From Haliclystus octoradiatus (lineage: Eukaryota > Cnidaria > Staurozoa > Stauromedusae > Haliclystidae), in the NCBI GenBank assembly GCA_916610825.1, contig OU744451.1:3685345-3749344 (forward strand): a stretch of 64,000 nt of DNA, written 5' to 3'. Position 1 is the first letter of the stretch; each line of letters starts with the position of its first letter. Made by a program: the position numbers and the translations under genes. This document shows positions 12,413 through 25,300 of the stretch, piece by piece. The notes below the pieces were generated by a model, which was not told the origin of the DNA, did not search any database, and worked only from the letters and a program-made list of their open reading frames with translations.

Positions 12413-14112
12413 TTTATATATTTTTATTTGTGATAGTTCACTTTTGGCAGTACAAACCAAACAGTGATTTCAAGCTTTCTTTCTTCGGTTTCAAATCATC
12501 AAGCTGCCCAAATTGTATGAGTCTCTTGACAAACTCGGCCATTACAAGATTCCTTCGTGCCGAATAGCTTGATTTGATTGTTATATTTACCAAGTCTTAC
12601 AAAAAATTATATTAAATTGGTATTGAATAAATGGAACAAGTGACTTGTATACACCTATTAACTTTGAAATAATAAAATTATTAGTCATTATCAGTTCATA
12701 CATATTACCATGTTAATTAATTGATTATTCCAATACAAGAACGTGTAACACTTGGCAGTGAATGTACTATAGATTTTCTTCTTATGAATATATAATCATG
12801 AAATAATGGGACTGTTCTCTGTACTACGGAGCCCTAATAATGATAAACTAGTGTATCAAGGTAAATGTAAATAGTCACCTGCAAGCAAATTAACAGCAGT
12901 TGATCAGGGAGAGGGTGGATGTACATTATACAAAGTCTAGCCTATATGGATAATCTGATTAATTTATGCTTCACTGTCTGTCAAAATACGATTTCATGTT
13001 GATTGATTTGCACAGGGATGTTAGTAACGATTGCAAAAGTAACGACGTTACTTGTAATCGTTACTTTTAAGTAACTTCTACTTGTAACTAGTTACTTTTC
13101 TGTTAAAGTAACTTCTACTTGTAACTAGTTACATTTAGGATTAAAAATAAAGTAACGATTACTCGTTACTTTTTCACTACATTTTCGCTTTCTTCCGTTA
13201 CTTTGTTCACAATAGAGTGCTGAAAGTTATCAGCTTCTCGATCGCAATTGTGTTTTGCTTAATCTAAATCTTTTGTTGCTATTGTTACCATCCAAGAACA
13301 AGAAAACACAAACAAATGTTTTCTGCAACTGCAGGAAGTCTTGTCATTATTTTGGATGTCTAAAAAATTACATTCGGGGATGTAAACATTCTGTTTTTCC
13401 GAGTTTATAATATTCAAGTGATTCAGCGAGAGTTTCATGTTTGATATGTCTGTTCAATCAATTAATTGTCATAGCAACCAAGCCTGAAATAGAACTAATG
13501 GCACATAACTTGAAATTTTCTTTGTTATGGAAATTAGGGGGATCGCCTAGACCATTCAAACAAGCAAATGACGTCGCTGTGAAGTAGCCGTCGGGTGTCT
13601 GTTTTCGTATTTATATTGTCAACAAGAACATTTGATTAATTAACAAATTAAAATACAGAAATTTATTTGAATATTATTAGAATACTTCATATATGTCTCA
13701 TTGCTTCTGTTGGATATTTTTGGACTTATTTAGAAAAAGTAACGGGAAAAGTAACTGTAACTAGTTACTTTCGAATTAAAAGTAACTTGTAACTTGTAAT
13801 CGCTACTTTTTCTGAAAAGTAACGTCTGATAGTAACTAGTTACTTTCTCGCCCAAGTAACGGTAACTGTAACTAGATACTTTTAAAAAGTAACTTTAACA
13901 TCCCTGGATTTGCAATTATAACAAAAAAACATGCAAGTTCCTAGGCGATTAAACAGATGATGGCTTTACCTGGTTGTTGCTGATTATCTTTGAGTTGTTA
14001 TAACATTCAGTCACAGTTTATTAAATACAGAAAACTGCATCGACTAAAATAATAGACAATCAGCGGCCATGTTTTTTATCCGAATTCCGAGGCTCAGAAT
14101 AGAAAATTTCTT
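11652..14112. repeat. Right inner arm of the large inverted repeat
   Basis: Inverted match of 8221-9818, ending at the CACAGCATCTG/CAGATGCTGTG point. Inside are the HECT-like frame, a bracketing 120-bp inverted repeat (11822-11942 and 12445-12570), and the later hAT insertion at 13013-13906. Confidence 0.85.
13013..13906. mobile_element. Non-autonomous hAT element, 894 bp
   Basis: Termini are CAGGGATGTTA and TAACATCCCTG, flanked by a perfect 8-bp duplication GATTTGCA (13005-13012 and 13907-13914). The left arm at about 8430 shows the uninterrupted site TTGCAAATC. Subterminal regions are packed with AGTAAC/GTTACT motifs in both orientations, which may be transposase-binding repeats. No transposase frame is present. 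A diverged internal fragment of the same family lies at 47790-47945. Confidence 0.9.
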
Positions 14113-15417
14113 CACAGCATCTGTTGTTTCTACTTATTCTATTTATCCACTCTCGACATCCTTATTGGGACAGTTTGGGGTTCTTTTGATGTAAATTATT
14201 CTTGGTTAGTGTCAATTAATGTTGTAAATTTTCACTTTTCAGGAGAGGTCAACTGCGTCGCCTCCAGATGTCGCTATGGTGTATTTAAAATAAATGTGGC
14301 TATGTGTGTCATTACTTGGGTCTGTTCTAAATTAGTTATGATAGATTACTCTATTGATTTTAAGATTATTGATTTCATAATATTTACTGGTTATATTTGA
14401 TCATTATTAATTGAAGTGTGTCCTGTTCCAAATATATCACTTGGTATAAACTATTAGTCAACTAATGTTAATTTGGTTCATATTTACTTGTATTTGGAAT
14501 GATAATTACATAATATTTGAAAAGAAGATCCATGTACCTTTCTGGTACAGTTGTAATGAATGTATGTGGTCATATTTTTCAAAGTTACAAATCTTTGTTG
14601 CCTTTCCAGTAGATTGACATAATATTTTATTGTGTTGTTGTTTCATGTCCCAAATTTTTAGGGGCCGATTCAGAGAGGGGGTTCTGGTAAATTTTCAAAA
14701 ATCCCCCATTAATAGAGAGGCCATTCCGTAATTCCCACTATTTTTTAAAAGATGGCGAGAGATTTTTCCTTCAGCTTAGCATTGATTACTTAGCTGTTTA
14801 TGGATTTCATGGGAGCAGGAATTGCACTTACTGTTCTTCTCTACAACACCACGACGGTAATGATACACCAAATTAGTTTTACCTATAAACTAATGTTATT
14901 TCCACAACAAACAGGAGCAGACTACACCGTCCAACATGCATGGTTTGATTTTCAGAACAAGCAGCACCCTAGATCATAGATTCCTTCTTCGTATTCAATC
15001 AAAGTTTTAGCTCTATCCCCCCGCACAGAGCACACCACAGTCAGGGTCATTTTATTCACAAAAGGTTTTTATATTTTAATCTAATGAATAGGACATTTAA
15101 AAAATATAATTAAAATTGTTACACAAAATGGTCGCTATGTTTACTATTCGAGCAAGGATATTCCAATTATATACCCCCATACGGTCATTAAGCTCAGGTA
15201 TTCAGGCAGAAGTGGATGAATGGCCTTCCTTTATGAGGATTAGATATGTTATAGTTGTTTGAGATGTCATTCGGCTCGTGTGCACAGCATATTGGCCCAG
15301 TATAGTAGTTCCTCATACATTAATTTGAAGTGGTCACTCTGCTCAGGTAACTAATTCTATTGTTATATATGGATAGTCTGATAATCTTTAACCTACCTGT
15401 TCAGATGTAGGCATAGG

Positions 15418-17037
15418 TTATAGCAAGATATTATAATAGAACCAAGATAGTCTAACTCAGATTTGTGTTTTAAAGAGTTTTAAACAGACCATAATATTAT
15501 CTTACCTTTGTGAAAATCAACCAAATATATTATATTTAACATCCTCAAGCATTGAATAATTCAAATTTAAAAACGACGTCTTTGTCCGACATCAATAACA
15601 TCCTCAAGAGTCTATCTTTGTTGACCCAATATCGATCATTTCCAAATATTTTGATCTGTTTTGCCACGGCAAAATCACTGAGAATTGGCCTCAAAAGCTA
15701 TTTTAAGATCATCTCGTTTCGATGCAAAAAAATTACCGGGGCTCAGATTATCAAACAAACAAACTTACTTTCTTGTGAAAAGTAAAACATTTATTAAACA
15801 TTGCTGATATTCAATATGTTTGAAATGTCGCGCGTGGCAAAAAATCAAACAGAACCGGGTTTCATGATTTCATCTGAACCGCGCGAAAAAATGTTTTACT
15901 TTTCACAAGAAAGTAAGGCCTGGATTATACAGCGCGCTTTCGAGCGTGCCGTGCTTTCGTTTACAGTAAATTGAAAGTTGGCTCGCTGTCGGCGCGCCCG
16001 TCTAACTTGACACGGCTCGCTGTCATTAGCACGGCGCGCTCCAAATCGAAAGCTCGCATAGGAAGAGCGTGCTTTCACTTGAAGGCGAACTTTCATTTCG
16101 ACATTCCAGGGATTCCTCTCACCATATTTGGTAGAAACCGGGGGTTGATGTCGAGAAAGAAATGTCTAGCCTCTTTTTCTCGGCCGTTGCCTAGATACAG
16201 TTCCGTTTTGCAAATCAAACAGATGAATAAACATTGATTTTCTTTCGAATTATAATCGAAATCCACAAAATAATAATAGGGAAACTACTCAGAGCATCTG
16301 TACTTCTCAATTGAAGGGGAGAAAACTTTCAAATAGTATTAATGAGATAAGGTTATATATATATGCTCTGCAGATTAGATATAAGCCACTGTCTTGTATT
16401 TGTAGGACCATGGTAGGTTAAAAAACTATCATTGTACGATAATCACAACTATTTGATGGCGAATTGTGATAAAAATCACTTATTGAAGCAATAAATTTAT
16501 TTCACGAAAAGCGTATTATACTTGTCAATCAATTTTCTTATACGTCATCATGTAATACAAAGGAAGTTTTTACACAACTTTTGAGGACGGCTCGCTGTAT
16601 AACTAGACATTTTCAAAAGCGCGCGCCTTCAAATGAAAGCGCGCTCGAAAGCACGGCACGCTCGAAAGCGCGCTGTATAATCCAGGCCTAAGTTTCCTTG
16701 TTTGATAATCTGAGCCCCGGTAATTTTTTTGCATCGAAACGAGATGATCTTAAAATAGCTTTTGAGGCCAATTCTCAGTGATTTTGCCGTGGCAAAACAG
16801 ATCAAAATGTTTGGAAATGATCGATATTGGGTCAACAAAGATAGACTTTTGAGGATGTTATTGATGTCGGACAAAGACGTCGTTTTTAAATTTGAATTAT
16901 TCAATGCTTGAGGATTTTAAATACAATTTATTTGGTTGATTTTCACAAAGGTAAGATAATATTATGGTCTGTTTAAAACTCTCAAAAACACAAATCTGAG
17001 TTAGACTATCTTGGTTCTATTATAATATCTTGGTTAT
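15418..17037. mobile_element. Fold-back element, arms about 370 bp, with nested MITE
   Basis: 15418-15791 is the inverted match of 15890-15916 plus 16689-17037 once the 772-bp insertion is removed. The loop is about 100 bp. The apparent 77- and 91-codon frames (15552-15785 plus, 16904-16629 minus) are the two arms read in opposite directions. No transposase is present. Confidence 0.85.
15917..16688. mobile_element. Harbinger-like MITE, 772 bp
   Basis: TIRs GGCCTGGATTATACAGCG ... inverted at the right end, each extending over 40 bp with GC-rich CGAAAGC/GCTTTCG motifs. The 3-bp duplication TAA flanks it (15914-15916, 16689-16691). The unoccupied site is visible in the opposite arm at 15766-15775 (reverse complement GAAAGTAAGTTT), proving a clean insertion. 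A TAA/TTA duplication suits PIF/Harbinger; that class call is inference. Confidence 0.85.
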
Positions 17038-17805
17038 AGCAATAATCAATATTGTTGTCATGGTTACTATTTGGTCCCAGGAATTATTGTTGTTCATTTC
17101 AGGTGGTCACACAGCTCAGGTAATACATATTCACACATGCTTGTACTGCTGTTAAATTTCAAATCATTCCGAACTATTTTTTGCTGATCTGCTGTATTGG
17201 TTCTCAAAACAAAGATCTTTTAGATGTAAATTGGTCGTATTGTTATGAAACTAGAGAGTGATAGGGTATTCTCTAATGGCAGATTCAAGTGTAGTGGATT
17301 GCAGTAGGTTCCCTTTTGCTCAAGGTAAATTCATAACGGATGACTCATAGTTTCAGGAAGTAATATCAGCAAAGACACAATATTAGTTGTTGTCTAGTAT
17401 AGCATTAATGACAAATTGAAATCATGCAAATTGATATTAAAATTATTATCTAGGCTATCTTAAAACTGATGTAGTTATCAATATTGTCTTCCAGGCAATG
17501 TTTTTTTAATGTTCTTTTTTCCTTCATATCATTTATAAATTGTGTTGATAATTTAAATTTATATTATAGTGAAAGATAGTGATATAACTATCATTATTTT
17601 AACAAAGATATTTTATACTGAGAGTAGCCAAGTTAATAGTATTGATAATAGTATTCAATTCAATCATATTCTATTATTTTATATTATATTATATCATATT
17701 TGTTTTTTGTTACATTATATTTTAGTGTAGTATATAGTATAGCGACATCCATTGGTATAGGCCATTGTCCGTGTGGTATGAAATATTGTGGTGTGGTATG
17801 TTTTC

Positions 17806-18105
17806 AAACGGACGCGTGGAAGAATATACTTCCGTAATACAGGCAACACTTCCGTAATGTAAGTTTTTAATGTGGCAGGCAAGTGAAGTTGTTGTAATGT
17901 AAGTTCTTAATGCGTCAGGCAGGTGAAGTTGTTGTAATTCATGTTTTTGTTGTGGCAGGCAAGTAAAGTTAATGCTGCATGATTTTCTTATTGTGGCAGG
18001 CAAGTAAAGTTAATGTGGCAGGCAAGTAAAGTTAATGTGGCAGGCAAGTGAAGTTAATGTGGCAGGCAAGTGAAGTTGTTGTAAGTGGCAGTTGTGGGCC
18101 ACCGT
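17806..18105. repeat. Right terminal repeat with minisatellite
   Basis: Inverted copy of 7879-8220: TGTGGCAGGCAAGTRAAGTTAATG repeats ending in GGGCCACCGT at 18105. The first two-thirds of a 93-codon minus frame (18003-17722) derive from the repeat. Confidence 0.85.
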
Positions 18106-19028
18106 AGGTTTACAAGTTAAAAAGAAAAATAGTAGTAAATATATTACATAGATGACATGTTACAATACAAAAATTTATCGAGCGATTCATTTTCTACTAC
18201 TCTTTTGAATACAATTATGCTCTTCGACTGCTTTGTGTCAAGTTGCAGCATGTTAATATATGTTTTGATGGCCCTCAAAGCAAACGAATGGTTATGCTTT
18301 TCAGGGAATTGCAATGGGGTATACCTCAATTCTACCATGTGAAGTAAATTTAAACATTAAATTTCTATCGAGATTTACATAGCATTTATAATTTTCAAAT
18401 ACTAAATATGGTCTGCATGGAGCCGACGAAGCTCTAACGTTTTAATATTTAGCATGGATTTAGCTTGTTTTCAGACTATACAGTTAAGACTATAAGTTTT
18501 TTCCTTCACTTTGTTAAAAACACTCGGGCGATTGTCGACCCTATTTTATCACTTTTGCCAAACTGGGAAGGACTGTTCAGATTTTTAGATGATGGAGTAC
18601 CCCATTGTTAACGATGACAAATGTTTCATTTTTAAACATTATTGAATATTGCAACGCTGCTTATTTTAAAATTATATGCGTGGTGGACCGCTAATGATAA
18701 TAACAATATAATCACAGCGACACGCAAAATGACGAACCATAGACGAACCGACGACATCATCCATATAACGTCAACTTCTCATATATCAAATCATAACTAT
18801 GACTGTTTTCATCATGTATTTAGCTGCTTAAAGGTCTTAAAATAAACTACTCTATTCCATTTCATATAAGAGGCTGCTCTATTATATGAACAAATAACGG
18901 TTCAACAAATCCGCAATTTGGTTAAAAAGAATTATATTCGCATTTATGAAATTAAGTAATTTCTCCGAATAACTGTAAAAATGGAATCTGCTTGTATAAA
19001 CTGCATAATAAATTCCGTACCCCTTCTG
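18106..19028. other. Intergenic sequence upstream of SNX3
   Basis: The first part (to about 18150) continues the degenerate array unit interrupted at 7878. The rest is AT-rich with no recognised gene or repeat; overlapping short frames on both strands at 18144-18342 match nothing known to me. Confidence 0.55.
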
Positions 19029-19318
19029 ATTGGTCGAAAAGGCTCCGTGCTCATCAAAAAGTCTGCCCATTCCTTCCCCTTCAATAATAATATGATATTA
19101 TTGACCACTAAACAGTGCCCAAATAAATCAGATATCCAACTTCATCGGTGCAATAAGAATAGACCAGCGGTAGAACGGAGCATGCGTTTGACCAATGAGT
19201 ACTGTCCGCCTCTTTCTTTTTGCTTATGTTCGCTTTGATGCATTCGCTTATGGACCCAGCATCAAACTATTTGATTTAAATTCATTATTTATCAGTTTAT
19301 TACTCTTAATTTACAAGT
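19029..19318 (+). promoter_or_regulatory. Probable SNX3 promoter and 5' leader
   Basis: Two CCAAT-type boxes are visible: ATTGG at 19029-19033 (reverse) and CCAAT at 19192-19196 (forward), the latter 123 bp before the start codon. No convincing TATA box is present close to them. The AAGTATGG context precedes the ATG at 19319. The transcription start is not determinable. Confidence 0.4.
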
Positions 19319-22300
19319 ATGGCTGCACCAGATCAAAATATAGATACTAGTCGTTTACAACCAAAGAAACAGGATCTCGAGGATGCTTATGCTGTTCCTG
19401 CCAACTTCCTAGAAATTGATGTTAGTAATCCACAAACTCATGGCGTTGGAAAGAAACGTTACACGGATTATGAAGTTAAAATGCAGGTCTGTGCAAATTC
19501 ATTGTAATGTTATCAATGCTTGGACGAATGTATTAATGTGTTTAAAATTACCATAAGTTTACAGTAGTCAGTAAGCCTACTGCATAATTGTATTTACGCG
19601 TTCTTCGTGTAGTAGTCTACAAGAATGTGTGTTGTTATTGATATTAAAGATTGAAGTTAGTTTTCGGAACGACTTTATAACAATGCCAATGTTTTCGTCG
19701 AGTGATTTTTAGAAATAGTTATTTTAATTTGCTTCAAATAATTTCAGTATTCTTTTTATCATAATATCTATATATGATTAAAGGGAGAATACTGACCGGG
19801 GAACGTTGCGCGCGGAACTTGAATTCTTCATACCAAATTCAAGTACTCGTTTTGAAACAGAGTCGGCCTCGCCTTAATTCTATTGTTTTGAACGAAATAA
19901 TCAAAAGCACGAGACAGGAACAAATGTCGAAGCCGTGAACTCGTGACAATCATCAACGAATCAATGTTTTTGAACAACGATTTATTCCATGTATTTAACT
20001 CAGATTCGCATAGTTTTATTGAATTATCACATTAGTTTGCTTTTGGTATATTTATCCTTGGTTATATTTACTGAAGTTGCCTTGTTATTAGTTGGCAAGC
20101 TTTTATGGACCGATCGTTACATCAAAAACATGAAAAAGAACGATAGTCGATACGCAAGATGACCTAAGATGTCAAGAAACACAAGGATTTGGCTTTATAA
20201 CAAAAATAAAAATGTTAAACAAGGTTCTTGTTTAGTGTTACTTTCGTTCAACATATCAATCGAACTGATCGAACTAAAACCGCTTCTGCACATCATACTT
20301 TTTATACTGTTGATCACATAGTAAACAATACATTAAAGTCCAGAACGTGATAAAATAAGTACGTAGTATTGCTCCCAAATTGTGATTTTAATTTGTTCAT
20401 TTGAAATGCTTTACCATAAAATCAACATACGGCCAGAATAATAAAACGAAGCTCACTTGGAACTCACACGCACGGCAGCTTTTCTCAAAGCTTTGTTTAA
20501 ATTGATGACGTATGAGTTGGTTGAGCGCGCAATGTTCCCCGGTCAGTATTCTCCCTTTAACGTGGTTTACTATTTGACATGCTGAATGATTTCAATACTG
20601 AATGTATCATAAGGTGCAAAAGCGGCAAACTCGACTAAACAGTCAACACTTGTCCTCATGAGAGATTGAATTGTAGAAGATTGGCGTGAAAATTTAATTA
20701 CTTGTAGATGATGTGATAATTAATTTTCATTTGAGAAAGTTCTTTGTTTTTTGGCAAAAGTCTACCTACACGTAACTTTATCGATTTAGGAGTTTAGGGA
20801 TAGATCAAAACACATTATAATTGAACCATTTTTATTTACACATTTTTTAACAGAGACCATATCTGACAATACTATAGGTCATCAAAAAATCCTATCCACC
20901 ATCCACTGGTGACAAATTATGAAGGTCTTGTCGTTCTTGATTAGAATCTAGTGCATGTGAGGTAGAGATAGATAGATTTATTTGCATACCTTGAAATAGT
21001 TTTAATCCATGTATGTGGCACAACACTCCGAACCGAAGCTTGCTTTCCATTTAGGCGCACGCCGCTGATGAAAATCCAGTAACAGTGATATAATTGTGTG
21101 GAAGGACCCTTACGCGTCCTTCCATAGGATACTCTCATAATCCATAGTCCAGTTCCGAAGCACATCTCTCTATTCAACACGATTAAACAACTTTATTTGA
21201 AGAAAAACAGATTTTTAAAGTCACGTGGTCTTGCGATTTTGTCCGCTCGCTGATGTGTTGTGCTTCAGGGCACGTAGTTGTAGCGTGGTCACGTTTACAC
21301 ATGGTTGTTAATTGTTACCCTCGTTGTTGTTGCTTGCTAATTGCACCTATTGTTGTTTCTTATTCACTATGTTATGCTCTGTTAAATTCGTCAAGTTTAA
21401 TTATTTTATGCACAAGGAAGTAGCTCTTTCAATCACCATTGGACGAGATTGTTTCTGCCTAAGTATGGAGTCATTATGTTAGGCCGATAGTGATTTTTTG
21501 CTGCAAAGGCGGTTATGAGGAAATGGGCTTTTCACTAGAGAGTTGTGCCTACTGGCCTGCATGTTTGACACCAACTATTGACTGTAAAATACTCTCTGGG
21601 GTTCAAAGAGCTTCCTGACGGATGGGAAAAGATCTGTGCTGTTTCTTTCTTTCTTTGCGTTTGTTTAATTCAACGTTAATATTATTCTTGACAATTCTGC
21701 TTAAAGCCTCCCTAAAAAGACCAAAATTCTATGGGGTGGTGTGGCTGATAAGATTAGGGAACACTGATTCGCCAGCTATCATTCCAGAGAGTGTGTGCTC
21801 TGCATCAATAAATACATAAATACATCGTGATCACTTCAAACAACCTATCAGGTCAACCCAGTCTGTGAACAGTTATTTTACTAAATACTTATCAGGTCAC
21901 GGCATAACTCTGTTGGCATGTATTGCAGTGTGACCTTCTTATAATGAAGTTACTTTCTGATTTTTCCGTATATAAGCACAAATTTAATTGAAAAAAATGG
22001 CATTTAAACAAAGTTTTTCTTCAAATAAAGTTGTTTAATTGTGTTGAATAGAGAGATATGCTTCGGAACTGGACTATGGACTATGAGAGTATCCTATGGA
22101 ATGACCCGTAAGGGTCCTTCCCCACAATTATATCCCTGCTACTGGAACATGGGTTCGGTGCATCCCTATTGTTAATTTCAAGTCATCTCATTCCACCCTT
22201 TTGAATTACTTACTACAGTATTAGCCAGTTTACAATACATAGGAAATTCGAAAAAACATGAAAATTTGATGGTGAACTGGAGCTCACATTTGGATCACGC

Positions 22301-25300
22301 ATATGTTCTCTTTATTTGAATTATGACATATAGAATATTTATCAACAGTTTTGTACGTAGATCGAATGTCAATTCAAACCACCAGAACTGGGAGTGCAGA
22401 AAGGTCTTTTGTTGTGTTTTTTGGTTGCATTTCATGCATGTTTGCCTTAATAAACTTAATAGAGTACTTTAAAGCATCCTTGTCCTGTCCTTCCAGGCAG
22501 GAATCCAAACCAGAGGGGTACATGTGCCAGAGTGAAATTCCAACTCCACCAGGTGTATCCATATTTCAACATGAGCTGGACTGGAGCGATCTTTTACATG
22601 TCAGGAATCCTGTCCGGGCTCTAGAATGCAGTCCTTGTAATTTCTTAATAAGCATTTCAAAGTTGAAAATTGTACATAGTGGCTAGATTGGCTAGACAAT
22701 TTAGAGGTGGCCAGGGTCCAACGAAAGTGGCAATCCTACAATCCTAGATACCGGAAAGCTAGATCAAATTCAGTAGAAGATTGATATTTTTATGATTTAT
22801 GACCCAAACCTCGACAACAAAAAATGAAAAGAAAATGTTCAAAGCCTCTAGGATTCCAGAAGGCTGAAACTTTTTTAGACCTTGGAGGTAGCCCAGGCAT
22901 CGTTTTCCTGCCCGCTGCCTGCACTGCCTTGCAGAAATCTTAATATGTAGCTATTGATGTGACCTGATTGTCTTATTCATTATTCTTATGGATGATTCAG
23001 TGCACAGTTACAACAAACAATGGACAATAGAAATTAAAGCAATAATTGAGCCCTATGCAAAACATATTACATGCGCATGTCACATCCCTGACCAATGAAT
23101 TTCGCTTGTTTGGCCAACACAAACTTTAAAATAGCCAACACTGTGACAGGTTTTTAGACATCTGAGATTAAGTTTATGGAAGAAAACCTCACGATCCACT
23201 ACCAAATAACTAAAGAAGCGCCATTTTGGATTTTCACATCATTATTATCATATGTTTGTACTGTGTGTGTTCCATGGAAATTCTTTCAACCAGAATCTTT
23301 TGAATTATAGCTATGGATGTTGCGTTTTAAACTTTGAGTTGAAGTTTTAATTTTTCATTGTTTGCGTGAATGAATTATTTAGTCGCATATTGCTAATTAT
23401 TTTGTTGCTAATCAAAATGTCGTTTCATTTTAATCATTTTGCTGCTCTAAACTCAGTCACTGTTTTCATATTCATTTGGCCTGAATATTATCCTAACACA
23501 ATACAGTAAACCTGTCATATTGGTCACCTCTATACAGCGGCCACCTGTCTATAATGATCAATTTATCCTACTCTCATAGCTGGCTGTTACATACAGGTTT
23601 CACTGTATACACTGATCAAAATTGATAAGCTATTTCTTTTGAATTAACATTGATAGATATTGAAACAATCATATCAGATGATGTTAAAGTACTTTTTTGA
23701 ATATTCAAGCCAATTAGATGTGAAAATAATTATTTCTCTTTTTTCTCCCAACAGACAAATATTCCAATTTTTAAAGTGAAAAGTTTCAGCGTTCGACGAC
23801 GATATAGTGACTTTGAATGGCTACGATCTGAATTAGAGAGAGATAGCAAGGTATGGTAACTGTTCCTTGTTAAGTATATTATTAAATTAAGTCTATTATT
23901 TAATAATCTATATGCTAGAACCTCATTAGCCTAATTCCATCACAGCCCTCATTTCCGTGCGGCGCTCCAGTGAGGGTCTATTAAAAGTAAATGTTAAAAA
24001 GTGTGCCAGAAACCAAAAATATGATGTGCCCAATCACAGCGCACCTTGGTATCACGTGAAGTTTTATCGAGAGCTGGTTGGTGAATAAAACACTAAAAAT
24101 ATAAACAAACTTGCTTGAATCATTCTCAAATGTTCGATCGTTTATTCTGTCTTAAAGTCAATTTTTAATTATATATTTATGGAGAAATGGAAGTTGGAAT
24201 TAGATCAATGCTGTTTATTGGAGAAAAGATCTTAAATTTTAAATATTTCTTTGATTTTGATTACTTAAATCAAGTTTTAAACCGACAGAAGTGCTTACAA
24301 TTTTCCAACGATGGCGATTGTTCCGTCAAAGATGATGTTTTCTCCTTTTATTTTGTATACTGCGCCTACAAAGGCCTTCATAATGTACATACAGTCCTTT
24401 GAGATAATGTAATCTATTATTTCTACTTTTGTTACTCCAATTTGATCCAAAATAATCCCGTAAACTTAATGTTTCAAGTTTTCTTTGACAGTTTGTTTAC
24501 CAAATGTTGAAATTCAAAATAGCTGAATTTGTTCACACCTGGCTGTAACTCACATGACATCAAGGTGCGCTGTGATTGGGCACACCATATTTTTGGTTTC
24601 TGGCACACTTTTCAACCTTTAGTTTTATTAGGCCTTCACTGGAGCGCCGCAATGGAATGAGACTAGAACCTCATTATCTGACTACAATATCAACAAATAA
24701 TTTACAAAACTGCTTTACTTGTCTTAATAAATCTATTTGTCGACTTTCTCCGCAATATATATCATGCTTTGTACAAATAAAAACTTTGAGTCGTTACTCT
24801 CTGAGTAAGGATATCATTATATCTTTACATCGAACGAGTAGAAATATCATGATGCGCAAACTAACAGTTAAAATATATATACCGTACTGAAAGTATGGTG
24901 TGTAACCTAGGGGTAAGTCTGTAGAGATTGTCTTTATTTAACCAATGTTATGGAATTCATGACCAGAGGTCGATAACATTTTTCAGTACCTGCGACCACA
25001 TAATTTTGCCTTGAAAGTGCCTGCAAATATTTTACTGGAAATTTTCTTTGTCAAGCAATTCAAACTGACCTTATTTATACCAAGAGTAATTAGTTTCATC
25101 CTTATGTACCCCTATTTCGGGTTTAATAATAAATTTTTATGAATTGTTTACAGATTTAGAAACCTTTTCAAATTTTTTAAAAATATGCTTGCAAGAATTC
25201 TATTGTATAATATTCGTGCCTGCAATCGCCGGTCTCAATGGTTCCAACATTTTCTACACATGTTCATGACTAGAACAAATCCATTTTCTCCCATCGTTGG

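Larger units (their letters stand above)
14113..17805. other. 3.7-kb block present only in the right half of the large element
   Basis: In the left half the minisatellite joins the inner arm directly at about 8215. In the right half these are separated by 3.7 kb. Much of the block is a fold-back (15418-17037). The remainder (14113-15417 and 17038-17805) is AT-rich with no recognisable protein. Either this is original element body lost on the left, or it inserted on the right; no clear target duplication was found. Confidence 0.6.
7879..18105. mobile_element. 10.2-kb inverted-repeat transposon, class unknown
   Basis: The left end (7879, ACGGTGGCCC, partly duplicated) and right end (18105, GGGCCACCGT) are inverted copies that continue inward for about 300-340 bp of tandem GCCTGCCACA-containing repeats. 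Flanks are CGGTTTAT (7871-7878) and AGGTTTAC (18106-18113), an imperfect 8-bp target duplication. The uninterrupted site is visible in the array units (AATACGTTTTTCAAGTTAA). Inside, about 1.6 kb of each arm is inverted again (8221-9818 and 11652-14112). The element carries HECT-like and DDE-integrase-like pseudogenes and at least three later insertions. An 8-bp duplication fits several superfamilies; no transposase clearly belonging to these termini is intact, so I do not assign a class. Confidence 0.75.

Noticed and set aside
15971..16237. 88-codon basic frame
   Set aside because: Encoded by the GC-rich terminal repeat of the Harbinger-like MITE.
22351..22686. 111-codon frame in SNX3 intron 1
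   Set aside because: No motif, no splice partners, no repeat in the window; cannot be distinguished from chance.
24576..24890. 104-codon frame
   Set aside because: Starts inside the inverted end of a TIR element and runs through its target duplication.
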